Assembly: GCA_900752815.1 (NCBI GenBank)
Contig: CAADWS010000059.1
Span: 1-6,453 of the forward strand
Length of the DNA stretch: 6,453 nucleotides
Source: Bacteroidaceae bacterium
GTDB lineage: Bacteria; Bacteroidota; Bacteroidia; Bacteroidales; Bacteroidaceae
Direction: 5' to 3'
Shown here one piece after another: positions 1 through 5,886 of this stretch. A program made the position numbers and the translations under genes. The notes under the pieces were generated by a model, which saw nothing but the letters and a program-made list of their open reading frames with translations, searched no databases and was not told where the DNA came from. The first letter of the stretch is position 1, and each line of letters begins with the position of its first letter.

Positions 1-211
1 AGTCCGGACGTGTTTCCTCGGCTACAGTAGGAAGCGGCCAACCCAAAGACTGCCAACCGCTCACAATCTTATCCACACCGCTACCAGCTTTCTCGGCACG
101 CCCCAGACGCATGAACATCTGAGTGAGTAGATTGGCAGCAAAGCGAGTGCAAGACACCGGAACGCTAAAAATACCGAATAAGACCCACGCGGCACTATAA
201 TATGTTGGCAT
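1..211 (-). pseudogene. C-terminal fragment of an AlbA_2/HATPase_c_4 (AAA_4) ATP-binding transcriptional regulator, cut by the window edge
   Basis: Read on the minus strand from about 133 down to 1, the frame gives NLLTQMFMRLG, then RAEKAGSGVDKIVSGW, then GWPLPTVAEETRPD. This matches the C-terminal signature of the HATPase_c_4 family (NPxLxxMFxxxGxxExxGSGVDKIxxxW, then a W..P..EE..PD stretch), whose members usually carry an N-terminal AlbA_2 DNA-binding domain. The frame stays open through position 1, so the 3' end lies outside. The only ATG upstream of the conserved part that I would consider is at 211-209, and codons between 211 and about 134 show only faint similarity (FGIFSVPVS may be a degraded NPGxFxVPV segment). 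The expected RNP before NLLTQMF is missing. A complete protein would need several hundred more residues, but the promoter and start of the divergent nuclease gene lie there. I infer a truncated remnant. I am sure of the family, less sure of the exact break. Confidence 0.62.
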
Positions 212-238
212 TCTGCCCTGTATATCCCGTATTTTTCG

Positions 239-246
239 TACCTTTG
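239..246 (+). promoter_or_regulatory. Bacteroidetes -7 promoter box (TACCTTTG) for the DUF1016 nuclease gene
   Basis: TACCTTTG matches the Bacteroidetes sigma-ABfr -7 consensus TAnnTTTG exactly and is followed by C, as is common. It ends 14 nt before the ATG at 261, so transcription would begin only a few nucleotides before the start codon and the leader would be very short. A convincing -33 TTTG is not present at the usual 19-21 nt spacing; the nearest candidates (TCTG at 212-215, CCTG at 217-220) are weak. The same bases with the preceding G form GTANNTTTGC, the core recognised by CTnDOT-type integrases, so the match has two possible meanings. Confidence 0.5.
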
Positions 247-260
247 CGGCACAAAAACGT

Positions 261-1481
261 ATGTATATGGAACAACAGGTTATCCCATCGGATTATACAC
301 AATATGCAGAGGCAGTAGAGATAATCAAACATGCCATCGAACGCTGCCGGTATAGAAGTGCGGCTGCGGTCAACAAAGAAACTCTCTCGTTGTATTTTGG
401 AGTGGGGAAATTCGTGTCTGAAAATTCCCGCATCGGCTGTTGGGGTACTAAAGCATTGCCTACCATATCAAAGCTCCTTCAACGGGAGTTGCCCGGTCTG
501 CACGGCTTTTCTGAATCGGGGTTGAAACGGATGCGCTCATTCTATGAGGAATGGAGGACGTTTTTAATTCGTCCAACAGTGTTGGGCGAATTGGAAAACC
601 ATTCGTCGGAAAAGGGTACGGCTTTAATTCATCCAACAGCGTTGGGCGAATTGGATATTGACGAGCATCTACTGCTGCAACTTATCGGGCAACCGGTCAA
701 TACCGAATTTACCTGGGACGATTTTGTCAAGATCAGCTTTTCACATCATATTGAAATCCTGACTCGTTCAAAAGACATCGCGGAACGGTTGTTCTATATC
801 CATTGTGCCGCTCAAAATGCGTGGTCGCTATCCTCTCTCAAAAATTACTTGAAAGAAGACATCTATTCAAATCGCGGATCTTTGCCGAGCAACTTCCTTC
901 AAGTGCTGCCCGAAGCCATTTATGCCGTAAAAGCGATATTGGCGTTCAAGGATGAGTATATGCTCGAAATGGTTAATCTGGAGAATGTGGGAGAACGCGA
1001 ACAGGACTGGAACGAAAAGGTCATCGAAAACCAAATCGTAACCAATATCAAGCAGTTCATTCTCCGTTTTGGAAACGACTTCACTTTTATCGACAGTCAG
1101 CATCGCCTGATAGTTGCCGGAGAAGAAATGTTTGCTGACCTTGTATTCTTCAACAGAGAACTGAATGCCAGCGTAATCGTGGAGTTGAAACGGGGCAAGT
1201 TCCGCCCGAATTATCTCGGACAGCTTAGCGGCTACCTGACGGTGTATGACATGACCGACAAGAAACCGCACGAGAACCCTTCAATCGGTATTGTCCTATG
1301 CCAGGATGCCAACCGCAAGTTTGTCGAAATCATGGTGCGCGACTATGATAAGCCTATGGGCGTGGCGACATACCGCACAGCCCAAGAAATGCCGGAGAAT
1401 CTGCGCAAGACTCTACCGGACATCGACAAATTACAAAATCTGCTATCGGAAAACGATTCCAAATCGGAAACTGTCAGATAA
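261..1481 (+). CDS. DUF1016/YhcG-family PDDEXK nuclease domain protein
   Basis: 406 residues, near the usual YhcG length (about 350-380) plus an insertion. The N-terminal DUF1016_N region, thought to be DNA- or protein-binding, covers about 15-100 and shows GVGKFV (47-52), WGTKALPTISKLLQREL (61-77) and GFSESGLKRMRSFYEEW (82-98). A helical middle segment follows (157-202). The C-terminal nuclease domain is about 250-385, with catalytic PDDEXK residues D293 in FADLVFF, E308-x-K310 in VELK, and Q321 in GQLSGY; all are intact. Residues 101-120 and 121-140 form an internal repeat. The start at 261 sits just after a -7 box; ATG at 267 is equally possible. The gene converges on the transfer operon with a shared terminator. 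YhcG-type proteins often lie beside restriction-modification or defence genes, and the substrate is not settled. I infer a cargo defence or DNA-processing nuclease, not a transfer protein. Sampled GC is lower than in the transfer genes. Confidence 0.93.
   Translation: MYMEQQVIPSDYTQYAEAVEIIKHAIERCRYRSAAAVNKETLSLYFGVGKFVSENSRIGCWGTKALPTISKLLQRELPGLHGFSESGLKRMRSFYEEWRTFLIRPTVLGELENHSSEKGTALIHPTALGELDIDEHLLLQLIGQPVNTEFTWDDFVKISFSHHIEILTRSKDIAERLFYIHCAAQNAWSLSSLKNYLKEDIYSNRGSLPSNFLQVLPEAIYAVKAILAFKDEYMLEMVNLENVGEREQDWNEKVIENQIVTNIKQFILRFGNDFTFIDSQHRLIVAGEEMFADLVFFNRELNASVIVELKRGKFRPNYLGQLSGYLTVYDMTDKKPHENPSIGIVLCQDANRKFVEIMVRDYDKPMGVATYRTAQEMPENLRKTLPDIDKLQNLLSENDSKSETVR
561..656 (+). repeat. 60-bp tandem duplication inside the DUF1016 gene
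   Basis: The 33-nt stretch at 563-595 recurs at 623-655 with 31 of 33 bases identical; the differences are at 571/631 (g/a) and 580/640 (t/c). The period is exactly 60 nt (20 codons), so the frame is kept. It encodes FLIRPTVLGELE and ALIHPTALGELD. The remaining part of each unit is diverged. It lies between the DUF1016_N domain and the helical middle segment, a variable linker in this family. Confidence 0.9.
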
Positions 1482-1545
1482 TTCATTTACGTCCGTAAAA
1501 CCGGCTTTATGCCCACAAGATTTTGGGTAACTGAAATTGAATATA

Positions 1546-1585
1546 AAAATCCCTGCAATAATTTCGTGATTATTGCAGGGATTTT
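1546..1585. terminator. Bidirectional intrinsic terminator between the nuclease gene and the coupling-protein gene
   Basis: A perfect 17-bp inverted repeat (1546-1562 pairing with 1569-1585) has a 6-nt loop (ttcgtg). The stem has a GC core (CCCTGC/GCAGGG) and begins with AAAAT and ends with ATTTT, so each strand has a U-rich 3' side (ATTTTGATTTATTT on plus, ATTTTTATATTC on minus). It lies 64 nt past the stop of the plus-strand nuclease gene and 3 nt past the stop of the minus-strand coupling-protein gene, the right position to end transcription from both sides. Confidence 0.88.
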
Positions 1586-1588
1586 GAT

Positions 1589-3775
1589 TTATTTCGCCCC
1601 ACGCTTGTTCAGTACATCCGTTATCATGTCTTTTACATCCTGTCCGACTTGTATGAAATTTTTATACAAGATGCGTTCCCGTTCCTCCCTCGACTTAAAG
1701 GTGTAGAACTTCGGTAGCGGTACATAGGCCGCTTCCTCCGCTTTTATCTCCCTCATATCGAAATCCGTCTTGCAGAAGAACTTTGTAGTCTTGAACTCTT
1801 CCGACTCCTGAATGTTCATCGAGCCTCCTGTACCGGTTTTCGTCTTCACGAAATCACGTGCCGTCTGTCCGCAAATCCATCCCGTCGCCATATCCGAAAT
1901 TTTCGAGGCGGGTACAAGACTGTCCATGTTCTCATTGAGATTGATACTCGTTTTGTCCCGGTCGATGGTCACGCCCTTTTTGACCTGTACCACCTTGCCG
2001 AAAATGTCATTCGACAACCATTCCAGTGTCTCTTTTGCGCGAGCTGAACCGCTTACCACGTTGCCCACTGTCGTGATGATTTTTTGCATTCCCACTTTTC
2101 CGTAGTCAGCCTCCAACTGCGGCAACTCCTGAAAACCCAGCGTTACGCTTACCTTGTTGCTTCTCGCCGTACCTATCAGTCGGTCTATCTTGTGGAAATA
2201 CAGTGTCGGTAGCTCATCCACGATGATGCTGACCGGAATATTTTTCCCCTGCCCGGTGTTCACACGGGTAACGAGACGGTTCAATATCAGAGCGTTCAAC
2301 GCTCCGATGATACTTTCCATTTCCGGATCGTTGGCTATCAGCAGATAACTGGGTGACTTGGGGTCACTAACTTTCAGGTCGAAATCGTCCCCATCCTTGT
2401 GGAATATCCAGTAAGATTCCTTTGTAGCCAAACGGCTGGTATAGACACGCAGCGTACCTATCATACCTTCCAACTGTTCCATCGCCTTGTTTTTGAAGGC
2501 CGTTTGGAACGGGCCGAGCAACGGCGCGACCTCGTTGTCCGTCTCAAGTACCTCAAAAATAGTCTGGTAGCTCTCATTGAGAAATGAAAGGATATGCGGC
2601 ATATCCGAGTATTTTCCAAGCCAATAGGCAGGTTCCACGATGCTGCCACCCTCACGGTCACGAACGACACCCGTCGGCTTCCAGAACTTCGTCTGCGGAT
2701 CTTGCCGTTTCTCCGCATACAGTTTCTTTCCGTTTGCATCGTAGGGTTCCCGCTCGTAGTTCACGAAAAAGTAGATACAGGCGGCAAGAAAGTTCACGGC
2801 AGAAGTCTGAAAGAACTGGTCACTGCCTCCGCCTCCCTCTTTCTTGCCTTTCTGCAGGGATTCCAACAGGGTTTCCGCCGTTTCGCTCGCCGCCGCAAGA
2901 TTATTGATGTACTTTGCCTGAATGGGGTTCACCCGTTTGCTGTACTCCACATCCACGAAGTTGATGATGTTGAACTTGCATCCTTTTGGCACTTTGCCGA
3001 GCTTCTGGTTTTTCTTGTAATGATAGTAAAGTTTAGTGGCAAGTGTCGGAAATTTGTAGTCATAGACCACCATCGCGAAGCCCTTGGCACTATGTTGGCG
3101 GATGAACGGTTCTATGATACTGAACGTCTTACCGCTACCTGGAGTTCCAACCACCCATGTTCCTCTGAAACAGTTGCTTATCGACACCCATCCCTTGCGA
3201 AATTTACCTTTGTAATAGTACCGCATCGGTATATTCACGCTATACTGGTTCTCATCCTTCTCTTCGCTCTGCTCGAAACTTTCATTCTCGAAGTTAAACC
3301 GGTCTTTACCCAGTCCCTCCTTGATGAACTTCGAGATGTTATCCAATGCGATATGCACCAATATCACACCGACCAGCGTAGCCGCCATATAGAAGATGAT
3401 GTTCAGCGGCAGGGTGTAGAGCCTCGTTTCCATCGTATGATGGTACAGCCACACGGAGAACACAATCAAGAACAATCCGCAGATAAGTGGATATAACACT
3501 TGCCTGCGTGCGTCAAACTCCAAGTGTTTTTTGTTGCGTGTGCCGATACAAGTGATGCAGATGAGTAGGAAGGTCGCTATCTTACTATACACGAGGTTGC
3601 CGTCGTTATAGATCATCCATCGCTTGATGCGCCCGTGTATATCAATCAATATGCCGCCCCAGTGGTCGAGCATGGCAAGGTCTATGGCATACTCGAAGAA
3701 CTCCATCAGCACGGAGATATAGATGACCGCACGGAATATTTTGTAAAATCCTTGTAGTTCCTTGCTTTCTTCCAT
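1589..3775 (-). CDS. mobC: Type IV coupling protein of a Bacteroidales conjugative element (MobC / TraG-VirD4 family)
   Basis: 728 residues. This inner-membrane ATPase links the relaxase-bound DNA strand to the mating channel and drives its export. Four hydrophobic segments occupy the first 145 residues (about 13-34, 63-79, 94-112, 124-143), more than the two of classical VirD4 but like Bacteroides MobC. Walker A is GTPGSGKT (210-217) and Walker B is IIVDE (517-521), with LPTLYFHKIDRLIGTARSNKV after it, as in the TraM-recognition part of TraG/TraD proteins. A glycine-rich stretch (GGGGSDQFF, 315-322) lies in the motor domain. No motif is broken. An SD-like AAAGGA (3784-3789) lies 8 nt before the ATG, which supports this start. 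It is the last gene of the minus-strand run, 28 nt after the lipoprotein gene. In CTnDOT the coupling protein is encoded with the mobilisation genes, so this position differs. Family assignment is firm; the name mobC is by similarity. Confidence 0.93.
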   Translation of the reverse strand: MEESKELQGFYKIFRAVIYISVLMEFFEYAIDLAMLDHWGGILIDIHGRIKRWMIYNDGNLVYSKIATFLLICITCIGTRNKKHLEFDARRQVLYPLICGLFLIVFSVWLYHHTMETRLYTLPLNIIFYMAATLVGVILVHIALDNISKFIKEGLGKDRFNFENESFEQSEEKDENQYSVNIPMRYYYKGKFRKGWVSISNCFRGTWVVGTPGSGKTFSIIEPFIRQHSAKGFAMVVYDYKFPTLATKLYYHYKKNQKLGKVPKGCKFNIINFVDVEYSKRVNPIQAKYINNLAAASETAETLLESLQKGKKEGGGGSDQFFQTSAVNFLAACIYFFVNYEREPYDANGKKLYAEKRQDPQTKFWKPTGVVRDREGGSIVEPAYWLGKYSDMPHILSFLNESYQTIFEVLETDNEVAPLLGPFQTAFKNKAMEQLEGMIGTLRVYTSRLATKESYWIFHKDGDDFDLKVSDPKSPSYLLIANDPEMESIIGALNALILNRLVTRVNTGQGKNIPVSIIVDELPTLYFHKIDRLIGTARSNKVSVTLGFQELPQLEADYGKVGMQKIITTVGNVVSGSARAKETLEWLSNDIFGKVVQVKKGVTIDRDKTSINLNENMDSLVPASKISDMATGWICGQTARDFVKTKTGTGGSMNIQESEEFKTTKFFCKTDFDMREIKAEEAAYVPLPKFYTFKSREERERILYKNFIQVGQDVKDMITDVLNKRGAK

Positions 3776-3803
3776 TGTCTTTGTCCTTTCCCTCTTTTCG
3801 TTC

Positions 3804-4460
3804 CTACCTGTTCAGTGTGATAATCGGCCGCACCTTGTGCGCCTGTGTCTTCGGGGTCTCCTGCATCGCACCGCTTCCTGTCGAGTAAAGCCACGCTTTC
3901 GCCGTTTCCTGTCCGGTTACCTCCGTCGATGTCCAGTACCAGCAGTCGTTTTCATCCAACGGCAGCGGATGGCCGCCACACCGTTCGATGACAGGATTGA
4001 CGGTTTCCCGGACGGCATACAGCAGCCGCATCTGTGCCACCGACGGGATATAGGCACTCTGTCCGTACCGCCACAGGTCAAAGACCGCTTCCGCCATAGG
4101 CGAAGCCGTCTCCCGTGTGTCGTACAGCGCAAAGGTGTTCATGTTCCCGTCCAAAGCCTCGATGTCGGCCGACGTCCCTTGTGCGACACCGAGGCTGTCG
4201 GCAAAAGCTGCCGGAGCAATGTCCCACAGGTAAACCGCATAGCCGTTCCCTTCCGTACCTTCACGGTGTTCGGTATCGAAGACAACCGCTATTGCCCGTT
4301 TTCCCGACTGTTCATACTGTACGTAGGATAAAGCCGTACCGTCCTCGCAGAGAATATGTCCCGGACGTACCGCCGTATCAGGTACGTCGATATGGGCGTC
4401 ACAGGCAGCGCACAATACCGCCGTCACTGCCATTGCAAACCATTGAATCTTTCGTATCAT
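3804..4460 (-). CDS. DUF1566/Lcl_C-type lipoprotein in the transfer operon
   Basis: 218 residues. The N-terminus (MIRKIQWFAMAVTAVLCAAC) is a lipoprotein signal with the likely lipidated Cys at 20; the residue at -3 is Cys, not Leu, so the lipobox is slightly unusual. The mature protein starts with an acidic stretch (DAHIDVPD), which in Bacteroidetes can be linked to surface display. Residues about 70-215 carry the DUF1566/Lcl_C (FISUMP-like) pattern: ALDGNMNTFALYDT (102-115), SAYIPSVAQMRLLYAVRETVNPVIERCGG (135-163), CWYWTSTEV (173-181), AKAWLYSTGSG (187-197) and HKVRPI (209-213). Such domains are found in secreted and surface proteins and have no known enzymatic role. It lies 25 nt after traO and 28 nt before the coupling-protein gene, so it is probably co-expressed with them. 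I infer an envelope or surface accessory of transfer (mating contact or exclusion). It shows no similarity I can recognise to TraP or TraQ. Confidence 0.85.
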   Translation of the reverse strand: MIRKIQWFAMAVTAVLCAACDAHIDVPDTAVRPGHILCEDGTALSYVQYEQSGKRAIAVVFDTEHREGTEGNGYAVYLWDIAPAAFADSLGVAQGTSADIEALDGNMNTFALYDTRETASPMAEAVFDLWRYGQSAYIPSVAQMRLLYAVRETVNPVIERCGGHPLPLDENDCWYWTSTEVTGQETAKAWLYSTGSGAMQETPKTQAHKVRPIITLNR

Positions 4461-4485
4461 GTTATTTTCGTTTTTTGTTTTTCCT
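4461..4485 (-). promoter_or_regulatory. A-rich translation leader of the lipoprotein gene
   Basis: The 25 nt between the traO stop and the lipoprotein ATG read on the minus strand as AGGAAAAACAAAAAACG followed by AAAATAAC. The only purine-rich SD-like bases (AGGA) are about 21 nt from the ATG, too far for normal pairing. Bacteroidetes often rely on A-rich unstructured leaders, which this fits. No promoter is visible, so the gene should be translated from the operon mRNA. Confidence 0.4.
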
Positions 4486-5010
4486 TTATTTTATCGGCAG
4501 TTTCACCCCCAGCACGATACCTGTCCGCAGCAAATCCGCCCCTTTTATCATCATGTCACTCTTTACCTGCCAGAACAGTGTGCATCCCGACCGCAGCACA
4601 TAATTGTGCTCGTAACCCACATGGATTCCGGCAAGAAACTTGTTCGTGTCGCTCCCTGCCGAAGCTCCGATACGCAAGTTGCCGTAATGGTTGCGTCCAC
4701 GCACCACACAAGGTTTGTACGCCACACCGAAACCGTAAGTGCGATAGTTGCGCCAGAAGGATTCCGGACAAATATGACCGCAAGATTTACATTCCGTCCA
4801 TTTCAGATAGCCGTTGGCGAAAAACTCCCACGCATGGCGGTAGTTCATTTCATGTTCGTAAGCAAGCGTTACGTCCATGCCGTTCTCATACAGCAATCCC
4901 ACTCCAAGCGAGAGGCGGCCGCTGTTACGCTGCGCACTTGCATTCATGAAGACGCACATGCAGGCAAGCATCAGTAACAAAACTGTTTTCAACGTCTTTT
5001 TCATCGTCAT
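4486..5010 (-). CDS. traO: Conjugative transposon protein TraO
   Basis: 174 residues, a normal TraO size. An N-terminal signal peptide (MTMKKTLKTVLLLMLACMCVFMNASA, likely cut before Gln27) exports it. The mature part alternates short beta-type segments, as in small outer-membrane barrels: GRLSLGVGLLYENGMDVTLAYEHE from 31, TYGFGVAYKPCVVRGRNHYGNLRIGASAGSD from 91, then AGIHVGYEH, and LLRTGIVLGVKLPIK at the end. The RGRN, NLRIGASAGSD and GVKLP elements are what I recall of the TraO family. Cys74, Cys77 and Cys81 form a C-x2-C-x3-C cluster in the exported part and may make disulphides. TraO is thought to be an outer-membrane part of the mating apparatus. Its ATG overlaps the traN stop (ATGA), so the two are translationally coupled; the second ATG at 5004 would also give a good signal peptide. 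Confidence 0.92.
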   Translation of the reverse strand: MTMKKTLKTVLLLMLACMCVFMNASAQRNSGRLSLGVGLLYENGMDVTLAYEHEMNYRHAWEFFANGYLKWTECKSCGHICPESFWRNYRTYGFGVAYKPCVVRGRNHYGNLRIGASAGSDTNKFLAGIHVGYEHNYVLRSGCTLFWQVKSDMMIKGADLLRTGIVLGVKLPIK

Positions 5011-5858
5011 TCCTCCTCCAATAAAGCGGTGTTAAATGAATCGGCCGACAGCACATCCTCGTAGTCGATGTTCAGGCTGATATTGCGCCCGCTGATTTGT
5101 TGTTCCGTCATTTCGATAGTCAGCAGCTTGTCGTTCGGAAAGGTCATCTTTTTCACGACAATCACGTTCCGGTAGCCGTGCTTGAACGTCTTGCCGTGTT
5201 CCAATACCAGGGCAGGAGTCAGCTCGATGGTCTGCGCGTTAGTTGCCTTCGAAAGTTTCTTGTCCGACAGTTTCACCCGTATCTCGTCGATGTCGAAACG
5301 GATGTTCGTTTTGTTCTCGATGGAAAAGTCGATGAAGAAGTAGTCGCCCACCGAGTAAATATTGTTCAGGCGCATCACCATTCGGTGCGCCTTGGTCGCC
5401 ACGTTGCGGATTTTCGCGGGCGAGTTCCACACCCGTCTTGCAAAACGCACCATGTCGGCTGTGGACATCGAGACCGTAGGATTGTTGTAGGCATCCCGTT
5501 CCTGTAGCTGAATTTCCTTGTCTGCCACCGCCTCGCTTATCCGCGTGGTGTAGATGAGTGCATACTGCGTGCGATAGCGTTCCGTTACGATGGTGACGAT
5601 GGCCAGCACTTCACCGTCCTCGTGTCCCGTCTCTTTGGGCTTTAACCGGATGATGTTCTCAATGGGTTGGTCGCCCGCCACCTTGTCTGTGGAAATATCC
5701 ACGAAGCGGACCGGTTCCGAGGCTGTGATGACGGTCGTTACCTGTTCATTGACAGTCAGCCGTTCCATCTCTTCGTATGTACGCTGAGCCTGTGCGTTCC
5801 GTGTGGCAAAAAGTCCTGCCGCCAGAAGAAATGCAGTTATAATTATTTTCTTGTTCAT
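5007..5858 (-). CDS. traN: Conjugative transposon protein TraN (DUF4138)
   Basis: 283 residues. A signal peptide (MNKKIIITAFLLAAGLFATRNAQA, cut before Gln25) sends it to the periplasm. The mature part follows TraN of Bacteroidetes elements closely: NEQVTTVITASEPVRFVDISTDKVAGDQPIENIIRLKP (37-74), VTIVTERYRTQYALIYT (88-104), NNPTVSMSTADMVRFARRVWNS (125-146), LNNIYSVGDYFFIDFSIENKTNIRFDIDEIRVKLSDKK (164-201), YRNVIVVKKMTFPN (229-242) and ISGRNISLNIDYEDVLSADSF (255-275). TraN is thought to be a structural part of the channel, comparable in position to VirB9, though that parallel is inference. It is somewhat shorter than CTnDOT TraN at its N-terminal end, but nothing looks broken. It lies 28 nt after the methyltransferase stop and overlaps traO by 4 nt. 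In CTnDOT the preceding gene is traM; here it is a methyltransferase. Confidence 0.95.
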   Translation of the reverse strand: MNKKIIITAFLLAAGLFATRNAQAQRTYEEMERLTVNEQVTTVITASEPVRFVDISTDKVAGDQPIENIIRLKPKETGHEDGEVLAIVTIVTERYRTQYALIYTTRISEAVADKEIQLQERDAYNNPTVSMSTADMVRFARRVWNSPAKIRNVATKAHRMVMRLNNIYSVGDYFFIDFSIENKTNIRFDIDEIRVKLSDKKLSKATNAQTIELTPALVLEHGKTFKHGYRNVIVVKKMTFPNDKLLTIEMTEQQISGRNISLNIDYEDVLSADSFNTALLEEE

Positions 5859-5886
5859 ATCGTTTCTGTTGATATTTTTTATTTTT
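5859..5886 (-). promoter_or_regulatory. A-tract translation leader of traN
   Basis: Between the methyltransferase stop and the traN ATG the minus strand reads AAAAATAAAAAATATCAAC and then AGAAACGAT. It has no Shine-Dalgarno sequence and is almost all A and T in its first half; the A-run continues into the last codons of the methyltransferase. This is the A-rich type of Bacteroidetes leader. I see no TAnnTTTG box here, so I do not propose a separate traN promoter. Homopolymer runs of this kind can slip during replication. Confidence 0.4.

Noticed and set aside
61..252. 63-codon minus-strand open frame
   Set aside because: It is in a different frame from the conserved regulator sequence over the same bases, and its product resembles nothing I recognise.
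867..1271. 134-codon minus-strand open frame within the nuclease gene
   Set aside because: It covers the catalytic region of the plus-strand nuclease, whose motifs are intact; this is an antisense shadow.
2594..3496. 300-codon open frame on the plus strand
   Set aside because: It lies wholly inside the coupling-protein gene on the opposite strand, which has clear Walker motifs; the plus-strand product has no recognisable domain and reads as a shadow.
4950..4970. Lipobox-like MLAC in TraO (Cys17)
   Set aside because: The ASA-Q site a few residues later is a good ordinary signal-peptidase site and TraO proteins are expected to be barrel-like, so I did not call it a lipoprotein.
4356..4977. 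Two long plus-strand open frames (4356-4949 and 4459-4977)
   Set aside because: They are antisense to traO and the lipoprotein gene. Their products are rich in Arg, His, Cys and Ser in no domain pattern, as expected of shadows in GC-rich coding sequence.
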